Below, in pieces: positions 7,819 to 16,689 of a stretch of 36,324 bases of DNA. Numbering within the stretch: position 1 is the first letter of the stretch; each line of letters begins with the position of its first letter. The notes beneath the pieces were generated by a model. The model did no database searches and was not told the DNA's origin. It saw only the letters and a program-made list of their open reading frames with translations. The position numbers and the translations under genes were made by a program. This DNA comes from Oscillospiraceae bacterium. Lineage in GTDB: Bacteria; Bacillota; Clostridia; WRLR01. Where the stretch lies: positions 1 to 36,324 of the forward strand of contig WRLR01000031.1 in NCBI GenBank assembly GCA_009777515.1, written 5' to 3'.

Positions 7819-8631
7819 ATGCCGGACAAGAAGGAGCTCCTATACAAAATATGCATGTCGCTGGTCATAGGGGTCTTTATCGTTGCGCTGTATTTCAACA
7901 ATGAAGCGACGATTGACAAAATGGCCAGCGCGAGCAGGGAGCGCGCGGAGATGGACGCCGCGCCCGACGCGGAAGCCGAAGCAGGGTCCGGAGCCAGTAT
8001 CGGCGCAGAAGACGAGATCAGCGGTGGCATTGAATTTGAGATCAGTGGTGGCGTCGAAGTTGAGACCAGCGGTGGCATTGAAATTGAGATCGGCGGTAGC
8101 GCCGAAGATGAGATCAACGGTGTCGCCGAAGTTGAGACCAGCGCAGGAGACCAGAACCCAAGTCGGGCCTTTAATTTTACGTTATATGGCACGGACGGGC
8201 AGGACAGGGAATTTTCGGACTACCGGGGCAGGGCTGTGTTCATGGTCTTCTGGGCGCAGCAAAACGAAGATTCCGTCCGACAGATACAGTCGTTAGCCAA
8301 CGCTATAAATGAATACGGGCTGGGCGGCGAAGGGGATGCAGGCCGGGACGCGCCGGCGTTGATTGCCGTTTGCGTCGGCGACGGTATCGAAACCGCTGTT
8401 GGCGGCGCCGACGTTGTCGAAACCGACGTTGTCGGTATAAGCAGTATCGCCGAGTTCGATTCGTTTATCGATGTGGGTGGCCAGTTGTCGGGCATGTTCC
8501 TCGTCGACGAGTGCCCGGCGACATATATATTTTATCCGAATGGCGAGCTATGTGATTATCAAAACGGATATTTCGACGGGCGGCGGTTGGAGCGACTGCT
8601 CCGCCAAGTCGCACCGGAGTCTGGGGGGTAG
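7819..8631 (+). CDS. Membrane-anchored thioredoxin-fold protein lacking the CXXC motif
   Basis: 270 residues. One N-terminal membrane helix (about residues 9-27), a charged linker, six 8-residue repeats (residues 61-108), then a TlpA/AhpC-like thioredoxin domain from about residue 115. Domain landmarks are FNFTLYGTDGQDREFSDYRGRAVFMVFWA, the cis-Pro region DECPATYIF and the family-like end FDGRRLERLLRQV. At the place where TlpA proteins have CXXC after FWA, this protein reads QQNED (from about residue 147), so it should not act as a disulfide reductase. It may instead bind a partner or scaffold, which is inference. The ribosome site is weak. The next gene starts 6 bp after its stop, with a GGGGGG run over the junction. 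Confidence 0.75.
   Translation: MPDKKELLYKICMSLVIGVFIVALYFNNEATIDKMASASRERAEMDAAPDAEAEAGSGASIGAEDEISGGIEFEISGGVEVETSGGIEIEIGGSAEDEINGVAEVETSAGDQNPSRAFNFTLYGTDGQDREFSDYRGRAVFMVFWAQQNEDSVRQIQSLANAINEYGLGGEGDAGRDAPALIAVCVGDGIETAVGGADVVETDVVGISSIAEFDSFIDVGGQLSGMFLVDECPATYIFYPNGELCDYQNGYFDGRRLERLLRQVAPESGG
7999..8142 (+). repeat. 24-bp coding tandem repeat, six units
   Basis: Six in-frame 24-bp units in register at 7999, 8023, 8047, 8071, 8095 and 8119. They encode an octapeptide approximating GGIEVEIS, with alternating hydrophobic and acidic residues. The first and last units are the most diverged. They form the linker between the membrane anchor and the thioredoxin-like domain. Confidence 0.9.
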
Positions 8632-8637
8632 TGGAAT

Positions 8638-9531
8638 ATGGGCAATTATGGTGATGTGGCCGGATTTATCGGGCTGGGAATAATGGGCCGCCCGATGGCG
8701 GAGAACCTGTTAAAGAAGGGCGTCAAGCTATTCGTAAATGATGTGCTGGAGGCGCCGGTGGCGAAGGTCGCCGCCCTGGGCGCTGTACCGGCGGAGGCGC
8801 ACGACATAGCAAGCCGTTGCGATATCATCTTTACCATGCTGCCGGACGACCGCATATCCGAACTGGTCATAGCAGGGGACGGCGGGCTGGCCTCCGGCAT
8901 AAAGGCCGGGGCGCTCGTGGTGGATATGAGCTCGGTGACGCCGGGTTGCTCCCAAAGATGCTCCGAAGCCCTAAAAGGCGTAGGCGCGGCGCACCTGGAC
9001 GCGCCCGTCAGCGGCGGGGAGCCCAAAGCGGAGGACGGGACGCTCGCCTTTATGGTCGGGGGCGATAAAGCCGATTTTGACCGCGCGCAGCCGTATCTGG
9101 AATTGATGGGGGCTTCGGTCAAGCATGTGGGGGGGAGCGGCCACGGGGCGCTGTGCAAGCTGGCGAACCAGGTGATGGTCAACCTGAACATAGCCGCGAT
9201 GAGCGAGGCGTTCGTGCTGCTGTGTAAAGCGGGCGGCGAGCCCTGGGCTGCCTACGAGGCCATAAGGCACGGCCTGGCGGGCAGCGCGATATTGGATGCG
9301 AAGCTGCCCAATATCATAAACAGGACGTTCGAGCCGGGCGGCAAGATGTCCATTAATTTCAAGGACATCGGCAATGTCATGGCGACGGCCAGGGAGTGCG
9401 GCGTGCCGATGCCGCTGACGGCGCAGCTCTTCGAGATCATGCGGTCCATGAGGGTGCAGGACGGCCCCGACGAGGACCATTCGTCGCTGGTTCGCTATTT
9501 CGAGCGGCTGGCAAATTACTACCTAGGTTGA
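8638..9531 (+). CDS. 3-hydroxyisobutyrate dehydrogenase / tartronate semialdehyde reductase family
   Basis: This is an NAD(P)-dependent beta-hydroxyacid dehydrogenase, 297 residues, the usual length. The N-terminal Rossmann motif is GFIGLGIMGRPMAENLL, followed by TMLPDD, the substrate-binding DAPVSGGEPKAEDGTL, and the catalytic Lys174 in GHGALCKLANQ. C-terminal helices include INFKDIGNVMATA. Likely substrates are 2-hydroxy-3-oxopropionate (glycerate pathway) or 3-hydroxyisobutyrate; the sequence alone does not decide. A strong GGGGGG ribosome site overlaps the end of the preceding gene, suggesting co-transcription. It converges on the transaldolase-like gene across a block of hairpin repeats. 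Confidence 0.9.
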   Translation: MGNYGDVAGFIGLGIMGRPMAENLLKKGVKLFVNDVLEAPVAKVAALGAVPAEAHDIASRCDIIFTMLPDDRISELVIAGDGGLASGIKAGALVVDMSSVTPGCSQRCSEALKGVGAAHLDAPVSGGEPKAEDGTLAFMVGGDKADFDRAQPYLELMGASVKHVGGSGHGALCKLANQVMVNLNIAAMSEAFVLLCKAGGEPWAAYEAIRHGLAGSAILDAKLPNIINRTFEPGGKMSINFKDIGNVMATARECGVPMPLTAQLFEIMRSMRVQDGPDEDHSSLVRYFERLANYYLG

Positions 9532-9560
9532 TATCACCTCAAATAAAGCACCAAACACGC

Positions 9561-9677
9561 GGCGCGATGAAGACATCGCGCCCTACTACAGGAGCCTACG
9601 CTTTCGTAGGGCGTGATGTCATCATCACGCCGAACAGGAACCTATGATTTCGTAGGGCGTGATGTCATCATCACGCC
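9561..9677. repeat. Three GTAG-headed hairpins between convergent genes
   Basis: Hairpin 1 has arms 9561-9569 and 9574-9582 (GGCGCGATG, loop AAGA) and is in reverse orientation, with CTAC at its right. Hairpins 2 and 3 have arms 9610-9618/9623-9631 and 9656-9664/9669-9677 (GGCGTGATG, loop TCAT) in forward orientation, each with a TTCGTAG head. Units 2 and 3 also share about 15 bp of upstream sequence and have a 46-bp period. They could act as a bidirectional transcription stop for the two convergent genes. Confidence 0.85.
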
Positions 9678-9690
9678 GATTATGTTGCAC

Positions 9691-10746
9691 TTAGGCGGAA
9701 ACCTGAGCCCGGCGCTCCGCTATCAGGGTGTTGGCGTCCCTCCACGCGTCTTCGAACATGGTACGGAACAGCGCCACCGGCCCGAAATGTTCGTATTCGT
9801 TTGGGCTAATGGCATCGAGCATATAGGCCTTCCTAAAATCGGGGAGCTTCTCGCACAGCTCGTCGATAACCGATTCCGGCGTCGGCATGAAAAACCGCTG
9901 CGTGACGATCGTGCCTCCGTTGATCAGCTCCTCCGCCGTGCCCTTCCAATTGATCGTAACAACGGCGTCCGCGCCGACCATTTCCGTGAAGTGGTGCAGC
10001 CCGCGCGCGCCGCCGCCGATGAACCCCACAGCGCCGTAGCCGCGCTCGCGCGTCAGCCTATGCGTCTTCTTCGCCGCCGCTATGCCCGCGTGCCACAGGG
10101 CGTCCTTTGATATATCGATGTTCTGCTCTTTGACATTATTTTGTAAATATTCGTCGAGTATCCCGGAGATATGCGAATAATAGATGACGGGCGGGGCCTT
10201 CATGCCGGCCGTCGCCCCGGCGTAGGCCTCGCACACGTCCAGCGCCTGCCGTACCGACATGACCTCGGTGGCGTTGATGGGTATGCCCTTGGGCGCCAGC
10301 GCCTTGATCGCCTCCAGCCCGTCCGGCGTGACGGGAATCTTCGCCATGATGTTCGGCGCGACGCAGTTGAACTCCGCCGACTTTATTATCGTTTCCGCGT
10401 CCTCGCGGAACGGGTCGCCCTGTATGCTGACATAGCCGTCGCGGCCGCCGCTGCTCTCGTAGATGGGCATAAACGCGCGGGCGATGTTTTTCACCAGCTC
10501 GCGCTGCAGCTCCATCTGCGCGGCGTTGTCGTCCGGCTGCCGCACAATGATCGGGTCTAGCAGCCCATATACATATTCGCGTTCGTTCGGGTCTTGTGTC
10601 GTCAGCATTTTGAACGGGAAGGAGGGGTTTTGCGTACATCCCCTGGCCCCCGCCTCTATGGCCAGCCGCGTCTCTTCCCTCGTCACATTGTTGATCCAGA
10701 AGCGCGTGGCGGTGGCCGCCTGCACGCGATGAAAATAACCGTTCAT
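9691..10746 (-). CDS. Divergent transaldolase-like protein
   Basis: 351 residues with the transaldolase TIM-barrel pattern: GARGCTQNPSFPFKML near the N-terminus (classical TTNPS), NIMAKIPVTPDGLEAIKAL with the Schiff-base lysine, NATEVMSVRQALDVCEAYAG, and a C-terminal region with VVTINWKGTAEELI. Two usual features differ. The catalytic Asp near the N-terminus appears to be Asn (FWINN), and TTNPS is TQNPS. The true reaction may therefore differ from the pentose-phosphate one. The start is supported by GGAGGG shortly upstream on the minus strand. It is a single gene convergent with the dehydrogenase at 8638. Confidence 0.8.
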   Translation of the reverse strand: MNGYFHRVQAATATRFWINNVTREETRLAIEAGARGCTQNPSFPFKMLTTQDPNEREYVYGLLDPIIVRQPDDNAAQMELQRELVKNIARAFMPIYESSGGRDGYVSIQGDPFREDAETIIKSAEFNCVAPNIMAKIPVTPDGLEAIKALAPKGIPINATEVMSVRQALDVCEAYAGATAGMKAPPVIYYSHISGILDEYLQNNVKEQNIDISKDALWHAGIAAAKKTHRLTRERGYGAVGFIGGGARGLHHFTEMVGADAVVTINWKGTAEELINGGTIVTQRFFMPTPESVIDELCEKLPDFRKAYMLDAISPNEYEHFGPVALFRTMFEDAWRDANTLIAERRAQVSA

Positions 10747-10843
10747 AAGCCCTCCAAATCAGTGTTTTAATTAGTATATCTTATATACGGAAAAAAATGA
10801 AACTATGCGACAACGTTATATTGCAAAATGGGTATAATACACT

Positions 10844-10915
10844 GTAGGGCGCGATACCCGGGCTTTTTGAGATTGCGGGTCAATGCGCGTTGCGCTGCCC
10901 GCAATGACGGGGTAT
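10844..10915. repeat. Nested intergenic hairpin
   Basis: A GTAG tetranucleotide (10844-10847) is followed by ATACCC (10854-10859), which pairs with GGGTAT (10910-10915). Inside, ATTGCGGG (10872-10879) pairs with CCCGCAAT (10898-10905). It lies in the 299-bp gap between the divergent transaldolase-like and PFOR genes and resembles dispersed intergenic repeats of other Clostridia. Confidence 0.6.
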
Positions 10916-10978
10916 TAAAGATTGGGCATGAACAGTAGATCGCTCTCTCGCCCATCATGTTTTGTTTTTATGCCGCCC

Positions 10979-11008
10979 TTGTTATGCGCGGGAACGGCAT
11001 GATATAAT
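10979..11008 (+). promoter_or_regulatory. Promoter for PFOR
   Basis: TTGTTA (10979-10984), 18-bp spacer, TATAAT (11003-11008). It lies about 40 bp before the ATG, with an AGGGAGG ribosome site between. The hexamers and spacing equal those of the promoter at 6494-6523. Confidence 0.7.
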
Positions 11009-11045
11009 TTAGGTAATGTGATTTATAAAAAAGGGAGGTTTATGA

Positions 11046-14000
11046 ATGGCAATCACCAAACAAACTATGGACGGGAACGAGGCTGCGGCCTACGCGTCAT
11101 ACGCGTTTACGGAAGTGGCTGGCATATTCCCGATTACGCCCTCGTCCCCGATGGCCGAGTACATTGACGCGTGGTCGGCCAACGGAAAGAAAAACATTTT
11201 CGGGCAGCGCGTTACGGTGACAGAGATGCAGTCCGAAGGCGGCGCCGCCGGCGTTGTCCACGGTTCGCTCGCGGCAGGGGCCCTCACGACCACATACACG
11301 GCGTCCCAGGGGCTTTTGCTGATGATCCCGAACATGTACAAAATATCGGGCGAGCTTTTGCCGGGCGTTATGCATGTCAGCGCCAGGGCGCTGGCAGCCC
11401 ACGCCCTGTCCATCTTTGGCGACCACTCGGACGTGATGTCATGCCGCCAGACAGGGTTTGCCATGCTGGCCTCCACGAATGTCCAGGAGATCATCGATCT
11501 GGGCGCGATTGCGCACTTAGCCGCCATTAAAGGCCGCGTGCCGTTCCTGCATTTCTTCGACGGGTTCCGCACATCGCACGAAGTCCAGAAGGTCGATCTG
11601 GTCGACTATGAAGACTACGCAAAGCTCATCGACAGGGACGCGCTCAAGACGTTCCGCGACAACGCGCTGAACCCGGAGCACCCGGTGCTGCGCGGCACGG
11701 CGCAGAACCCCGACATCTTCTTCCAGGCCAAGGAGGCGTCTAACAAATTCTACGATGCGCTGCCCAAAATCGTGCAGGACAACATGGACGCGCTGGCTAA
11801 AATCACCGGCCGCCCGTACAAGCTCTTCGACTACTACGGAGCGCCGGACGCGGACCGCGTCATCATAGCCATGGGCTCCGTCAACGACACCGCCGAAGAG
11901 ACAATAGACTACCTAATGGGCAAGGGCGAAAAAGTCGGGCTCGTCAAGGTGCGCCTGTACAGGCCTTTCGTCCCCGAAGCCATGTTCGCCGTTATGCCCA
12001 AAACAGTCAAGAAAATTGCAGTCCTCGATCGCACGAAGGAGCCGGGCGCGCTCGGCGAGCCGCTGTACCAGGACGTGGTGAACGCGTATTTCGAGAAGGG
12101 CGAGCACCCGCTGATCGTCTCGGGGCGCTACGGCCTCGGCTCAAAGGACACGGCGCCCGGGCAGATCAAAGCGGTGTACGACAACCTCGACGCCGCGTCG
12201 CCCAAGCCCCGCTTCACCATCGGCATCGTGGACGACGTTTCGAACCTGTCGCTCCCGCTGAACGAAGACCTTGACACGACGCCGCAGGGGACGAAGAGTT
12301 GCAAGTTCTGGGGCCTCGGTTCGGACGGCACGGTCGGCGCGAACAAGAACTCCATAAAAATCATCGGCGACCACACGGACATGTCCGTGCAGGCCTATTT
12401 CTCGTATGATTCCAAAAAGTCCGGCGGCATCACAGTGTCCCACCTGCGCTTCGGCAACGAGCCCATCAAGTCCACATACTTCATCAACAAAGCCGATTTC
12501 GTCGCCTGCCACAACCAAAGCTACGTCGACAAATACGACATGGTCGAGGACCTCAAAGACGGCGGCACGTTCCTGTTGAACGCCTCGTGGACGGACGCGG
12601 AGCTGGACGAGTACCTGCCGGCTAAAATGAAGCGCTACATAGCGGAACACAATATTAAGCTTTATGTCATAGACGCGATTACGCTGGGCAAAGAAATCGG
12701 GCTGGGCAACAGGATCAACACGGTCATGCAGTCCGCGTTCTTTAAGCTCGCGGACATCATCCCGATAGAGGACGCCATCGGCTACATGAAAGCAGCCGCC
12801 CTGAAGTCGTACGGCAGGAGGGGCGAGGCCGTCGTCAAAATGAACAACGACGCAATAGACAGGGGCGCAACAGACTTCAGGCAGTTCTCTGTGCCCGCGT
12901 CCTGGGCGTCCGCCGGGGACGCCGAGGCGTGCGCGGCCGACAAGCCCGATTTTATCCTCAACGTTATGGATCCGATGAACGCGCAGCTCGGTCACAAGCT
13001 GCCGGTCAGCACATTTGTCGGCAGGGAGGACGGGACGTTCCCTCAGGGGACGACCAAGTACGAAAAGCGCGGCGTGGCGATAGAAGTGCCGGAATGGGTT
13101 CCTGACAAGTGCATCCAGTGCAACCAGTGCTCCTACGTTTGCCCGCACGCGTCCATCCGCCCGTTCCTGATGGACGAGGGTGAGGCCGCAGCGGCCCCGG
13201 CCGGCTTTGTTTCGAAGAAGGCCATCGGCAGGGGGCTTGAGAACATGGCGTTCCGCATCCAGGTGTCGCCGCTCGACTGCTACGGCTGCGGCAACTGCGT
13301 GGACGTCTGCCCCGCCAAGGAAAAAGCAATTGTTATGAAGCCGCTGTCCGAAATGGGCAAGGAAGTGCCCAATTGGGAGCACGCGGTGACGTTAATGGAG
13401 AAGCCGAACCCGTTGAACACCGGGACCGTGAAGGGCAGCCAGTTCGAAGTCCCGCTGCTTGAGTTCTCCGGCGCGTGCGCCGGCTGCGGGGAGACGCCGT
13501 ATGCGAAGCTGGTCACCCAACTGTTCGGCGACCGCATGACCATCGCTAACGCGACGGGCTGCTCGTCCATCTGGGGCGGCAGCGCGCCCGCGCAGCCCTA
13601 CACAACCAACGCCTCCGGCAAGGGCCCCGCGTGGGCGAACTCGCTGTTCGAGGACAACGCGGAGTACGGCTACGGCATGTTCCTGGGCTCGCGCCAGATT
13701 CGCGAGAAGCTGCTCGACTTGACGGCGGAGCTGGTGGGCCTCGATGGCGTTGATGCGGCCATCAAGGAAGCGGGCCAGGCTTGGATGGAAGCTTTCCTCG
13801 ACGGCGCGAAGACGAAACAGGCGTCGGCGGCCTACGAAGCGGCGCTGAAGGCCGGCAAGGCCGGCGCCGGCGGCGACGCGGCGGCGCTGATAGGCCAAAT
13901 ACTCGAGCGGAGCGACTTTTTGGTCAAGCGCTCGACATGGGTGTTCGGCGGCGACGGATGGGCGTACGATATCGGCTTCGGCGGGCTTGACCACGTGCTT

Positions 14001-14579
14001 GCCTCCGGCGAGGACGTCAACATACTCGTGTTCGACACCGAGGTGTACTCAAACACCGGCGGGCAGAGCTCGAAGTCTACGCCGACCGGGGCTGTGGCGC
14101 AGTTCGCCGCGTCCGGCAAGTCGACGAAGAAAAAGGACCTCGGCCTGATGATGACCAACTACGGTTATGTGTATGTGGCGCAGGTGGCGATGGGCGCAAA
14201 CCAGAACCAGACACTGCGGGCCATACTCGAAGCGGAGAGCTATCCGGGACCGTCGATAGTCATCGCTTACTCGCCGTGCATCAACCACGGCATCAGGCTC
14301 GGCATGGGCTGCACGCAGAGGGAGGCCAAATTGGCCGTCGAGGCCGGCTACTGGCACCTGTTCCGCTTCAACCCGCTGTTAAAGGCGGAGGGGAAGAACC
14401 CATTCACCCTGGATTCAAAGGAACCGACGGCTTCCTACAACGACTTCATCATGGGCGAGGTCAGGTACTCGTCGCTGACGCGCTCGTTCAAGGATCGGGC
14501 TGATGTGTTGTTCGTTAAGTCCGAGGAGGCCGCGAAAGAGCGCTACGAGTCGTACAAGCGCCTGGCAGAAGCGCAATGA
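11046..14579 (+). CDS. nifJ: Pyruvate:ferredoxin (flavodoxin) oxidoreductase
   Basis: This enzyme oxidatively decarboxylates pyruvate with CoA to acetyl-CoA, CO2 and reduced ferredoxin in the cytoplasm. The 1177 residues are the normal length for the fused single-chain form. Domain order: pyrimidine-binding domain (GNEAAAYASYAFTEVAGIFPI near the N-terminus, TEMQSEGGAAGVVHG), transketolase C-like and gamma domains, a ferredoxin domain with two 4Fe-4S motifs (CIQCNQCSYVCP from residue 689, CYGCGNCVDVCP from 745), then the TPP-binding domain with a third cluster (CAGCG near 815) and GDGWAYDIG (about 969) through NTGGQSSKSTPTGA. An out-of-frame ATG lies 4 bp before the real start; AGGGAGG is 7 bp before the ATG at 11046. 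Monocistronic with its own promoter; no clear terminator follows. Confidence 0.97.
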   Translation: MAITKQTMDGNEAAAYASYAFTEVAGIFPITPSSPMAEYIDAWSANGKKNIFGQRVTVTEMQSEGGAAGVVHGSLAAGALTTTYTASQGLLLMIPNMYKISGELLPGVMHVSARALAAHALSIFGDHSDVMSCRQTGFAMLASTNVQEIIDLGAIAHLAAIKGRVPFLHFFDGFRTSHEVQKVDLVDYEDYAKLIDRDALKTFRDNALNPEHPVLRGTAQNPDIFFQAKEASNKFYDALPKIVQDNMDALAKITGRPYKLFDYYGAPDADRVIIAMGSVNDTAEETIDYLMGKGEKVGLVKVRLYRPFVPEAMFAVMPKTVKKIAVLDRTKEPGALGEPLYQDVVNAYFEKGEHPLIVSGRYGLGSKDTAPGQIKAVYDNLDAASPKPRFTIGIVDDVSNLSLPLNEDLDTTPQGTKSCKFWGLGSDGTVGANKNSIKIIGDHTDMSVQAYFSYDSKKSGGITVSHLRFGNEPIKSTYFINKADFVACHNQSYVDKYDMVEDLKDGGTFLLNASWTDAELDEYLPAKMKRYIAEHNIKLYVIDAITLGKEIGLGNRINTVMQSAFFKLADIIPIEDAIGYMKAAALKSYGRRGEAVVKMNNDAIDRGATDFRQFSVPASWASAGDAEACAADKPDFILNVMDPMNAQLGHKLPVSTFVGREDGTFPQGTTKYEKRGVAIEVPEWVPDKCIQCNQCSYVCPHASIRPFLMDEGEAAAAPAGFVSKKAIGRGLENMAFRIQVSPLDCYGCGNCVDVCPAKEKAIVMKPLSEMGKEVPNWEHAVTLMEKPNPLNTGTVKGSQFEVPLLEFSGACAGCGETPYAKLVTQLFGDRMTIANATGCSSIWGGSAPAQPYTTNASGKGPAWANSLFEDNAEYGYGMFLGSRQIREKLLDLTAELVGLDGVDAAIKEAGQAWMEAFLDGAKTKQASAAYEAALKAGKAGAGGDAAALIGQILERSDFLVKRSTWVFGGDGWAYDIGFGGLDHVLASGEDVNILVFDTEVYSNTGGQSSKSTPTGAVAQFAASGKSTKKKDLGLMMTNYGYVYVAQVAMGANQNQTLRAILEAESYPGPSIVIAYSPCINHGIRLGMGCTQREAKLAVEAGYWHLFRFNPLLKAEGKNPFTLDSKEPTASYNDFIMGEVRYSSLTRSFKDRADVLFVKSEEAAKERYESYKRLAEAQ

Positions 14580-14698
14580 CGATGATGCGGCGCAAAGCGG
14601 CGGTATCAGTTTAATTTGTTGGTTTTGCCAAACTAATATAGCAGACAGCCGCAGTGCATGTGATATTTTACAAAATTGGCGCATACGCAAAAAAACAG

Positions 14699-14727
14699 TT
14701 GACAACACATAAGCGACGCGTCAAAAT
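14699..14727 (+). promoter_or_regulatory. Promoter for T-box leader
   Basis: A perfect TTGACA (14699-14704) is followed after 17 bp by CAAAAT (14722-14727), about 15 bp before the start of the predicted T-box stem I. Bases 14580-14698 between PFOR and this site hold nothing I can identify. Confidence 0.55.
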
Positions 14728-14739
14728 ATATTGATAAAA

Positions 14740-15056
14740 GCGAAGACGGAGAGAAAGATATCCCCAATCGGCATAATCCGGCCATGTTGCCGGGTTACCC
14801 GGCAGACCTGCCGGGGCAGAGATACTGCGGTTGGTGCAAGCAGGTGCCGACGGATATGTAAATACACTCCCGAGCTGGTTCCCCGAATGGCCGCTTAGCC
14901 GGTAGGGGCGCCCGGTAGCCCGCCGTTATACGGGCAGGGGCTGTTTGGCCCCGGCGAGCGGCGGCCTTCACTATAGGCCGCAATCAGGGTGGTACCGCGG
15001 GAAAATGCATTATCTCGTCCCTGAGCAAGTCCCCACTTGCTCAGGGACTTTGTTTT
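14740..15056 (+). promoter_or_regulatory. Tyrosine T-box leader (specifier UAC) with terminator
   Basis: This is a tRNA-sensing leader. Stem I begins with GGAGAGAAAG, close to the same region of the well-studied glyQS T-box. It includes the helix TCGGCA/TGCCGA (14768-14773 with 14845-14850) and the apical AGAGA and GGTTGGTG motifs. On the 3' side, GTAAATACACTCCCGAGC aligns with the glyQS segment GAAAGGCAUUCUUGAGC and places the specifier at 14863-14865 as TAC, a tyrosine codon. The T-box AGGGTGGTACCGCG (14986-14999) has TGGT in the bulge, which pairs with an ACCA tRNA end; tRNA-Tyr has A as discriminator. The terminator is a perfect 14-bp stem (15017-15030 with 15035-15048) followed by TTTGTTTT. 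Uncharged tRNA-Tyr should switch on the symporter. Confidence 0.9.
15017..15056 (+). terminator. T-box regulated intrinsic terminator
   Basis: A 14-bp perfect stem (GTCCCTGAGCAAGT and its complement) with a CCCC loop, then TTTGTTTT. Its 5' arm contains the CCCT that would pair with AGGG of the T-box in the antiterminator, so the two structures exclude each other. Confidence 0.9.
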
Positions 15057-15093
15057 GAGCAAAATAACCACATAATGGGAAGGAAGGCGCAAC

Positions 15094-16656
15094 ATGGCTA
15101 TCAAGATTATTTTGCTGTTACTGTTTTTCGCGGCCACGGTGTTCATCGGATTTTTCTTCAGCAAGCGGGCGACCAGCGTGAACGAGTTCGTCCTGGCGGG
15201 GCGCTCGGTCGGCCCGTGGCTGACGGCGTTCTCGTACGGCACGACATATTTTTCCGCCGTCGTGTTCGTAGGTTACGCCGGGCAGTTCGGCTGGCGCTTC
15301 GGCACGTCGGCCGTATGGATCGGGCTCGGCAACGCTTTCATTGGGTCGCTGCTGCCCTGGGTCATCCTGGGGCGCCGCACGCGCATCATGACGAACCACC
15401 TGAAAAGCGCCACGATGCCGGAGTTCTTTGGCACACGGTTCACGTCGGACGCGCTGAAGATCGGCGCCTCCATCATAGTATTCATTTTCCTGATCCCCTA
15501 TACCGCGTCGCTGTACAACGGGCTTTCGCGCCTGTTCTCAATGGCGTTCCGCATCAACTTCATTTACTGTATAATCGGCATGGCGGTACTCACATGCGTA
15601 TATGTCGTCGCCGGTGGGTACCTGGCGACGGCTGTGAACAATTTTATCCAGGGCATCATCATGATCGTCGGCATTGTCGCCGTCGTCGCCTCCGTGCTTG
15701 GCGATAATGGAGGCTTCATGGGCGCGCTGCGCGGCATGGCGCTGGTCAACGTAGACGAGGCTGCCGCCACGCCCGGCGTGTTCGCTTCGTTCTTCGGGCC
15801 CGACCCGCTGAACCTGCTGGGCGTCGTGCTGCTGACCTCGCTGGGGACGTGGGGGCTGCCGCAGATGGTGGCCCGGTTCTACTCCATCAAGTCGGAAAAC
15901 GCCATCAGCAAAGGCACGCTCATCTCCACGGCGTTCGCGCTGGTCATAGCGGGCGGCTCCTATTTCCTCGGCAGCTTTGGCCGCCTCTACTCCGGCGTCG
16001 TGGAGAGGGGGCCGACCGGCGCGGTGGTGTTTGACTCGATAATACCCAAAATACTGGAGGGCTTCCCTGACATCCTCGTCGGGCTCATCGTACTGCTGGT
16101 GCTTTCCGCGTCCATGTCCACGCTCTCATCGCTGGTAATGACATCCTCCTCCACGCTGACGCTGGATTTCATCAAAGGGCACATCATAAAGAAAATGGAC
16201 GACAAAAGGCAGCTCTTTATCATCCGCCTGCTTATAGTGGTATTTATTATTATCTCGACGGTGATCGCCACCATACAGTACAGTGGCGGCATCACGTTCA
16301 TCGCGCAGCTCATGGGTGTCTCGTGGGGGGCGCTGGCGGGGTCGTTCCTCGCGCCGTTCCTGTTCGGGCTGTACTGGAAGCGCGTGAGCAAAGCCTCGAT
16401 CTGGTGCAACTTCATATTCAGCACGGCGCTGATGACGCTGAACATATTTTTCCGGGGCTCGTTCCCGGCCATCCTGCAGTCGCCGATCAATGCGGGCGCG
16501 TTTACGATGCTGGCCGGCTTCATCATTGTGCCTGCGGTCAGCATGTTTACAAAGGCGCCCGCCAAGGAGTCCGTCGATGCCTGCTTCTCCTGCTACGACC
16601 AGATGGTTAGCATCAAGATACGCGAGGCTCTGGGCAGTAACGACTCGGTGGAATAA
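15094..16656 (+). CDS. Sodium:solute symporter (SSS family), predicted tyrosine-responsive
   Basis: 520 residues with about 13 membrane helices. SSS family landmarks are the first helix followed by NEFVLAGRSVGPWLTAFSYGTTYFSA, VVAGGYLATAVNNFIQGIIM, LGTWGLPQMVARFYSIKSENA and LSASMSTLSSLVMTSSSTL (the sodium-site region). The family moves proline, pantothenate, sugars, acetate and other solutes with sodium. The tyrosine T-box directly upstream points to tyrosine or a related aromatic compound as substrate; that is inference from regulation, not from the protein. The ATG follows GGAAGG at good spacing. It is probably monocistronic, since a mobile-element-like repeat lies between it and the next gene. 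Confidence 0.92.
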   Translation: MAIKIILLLLFFAATVFIGFFFSKRATSVNEFVLAGRSVGPWLTAFSYGTTYFSAVVFVGYAGQFGWRFGTSAVWIGLGNAFIGSLLPWVILGRRTRIMTNHLKSATMPEFFGTRFTSDALKIGASIIVFIFLIPYTASLYNGLSRLFSMAFRINFIYCIIGMAVLTCVYVVAGGYLATAVNNFIQGIIMIVGIVAVVASVLGDNGGFMGALRGMALVNVDEAAATPGVFASFFGPDPLNLLGVVLLTSLGTWGLPQMVARFYSIKSENAISKGTLISTAFALVIAGGSYFLGSFGRLYSGVVERGPTGAVVFDSIIPKILEGFPDILVGLIVLLVLSASMSTLSSLVMTSSSTLTLDFIKGHIIKKMDDKRQLFIIRLLIVVFIIISTVIATIQYSGGITFIAQLMGVSWGALAGSFLAPFLFGLYWKRVSKASIWCNFIFSTALMTLNIFFRGSFPAILQSPINAGAFTMLAGFIIVPAVSMFTKAPAKESVDACFSCYDQMVSIKIREALGSNDSVE

Positions 16657-16689
16657 TTTTATGAATTGCGGAAATTATATGCGGATATT

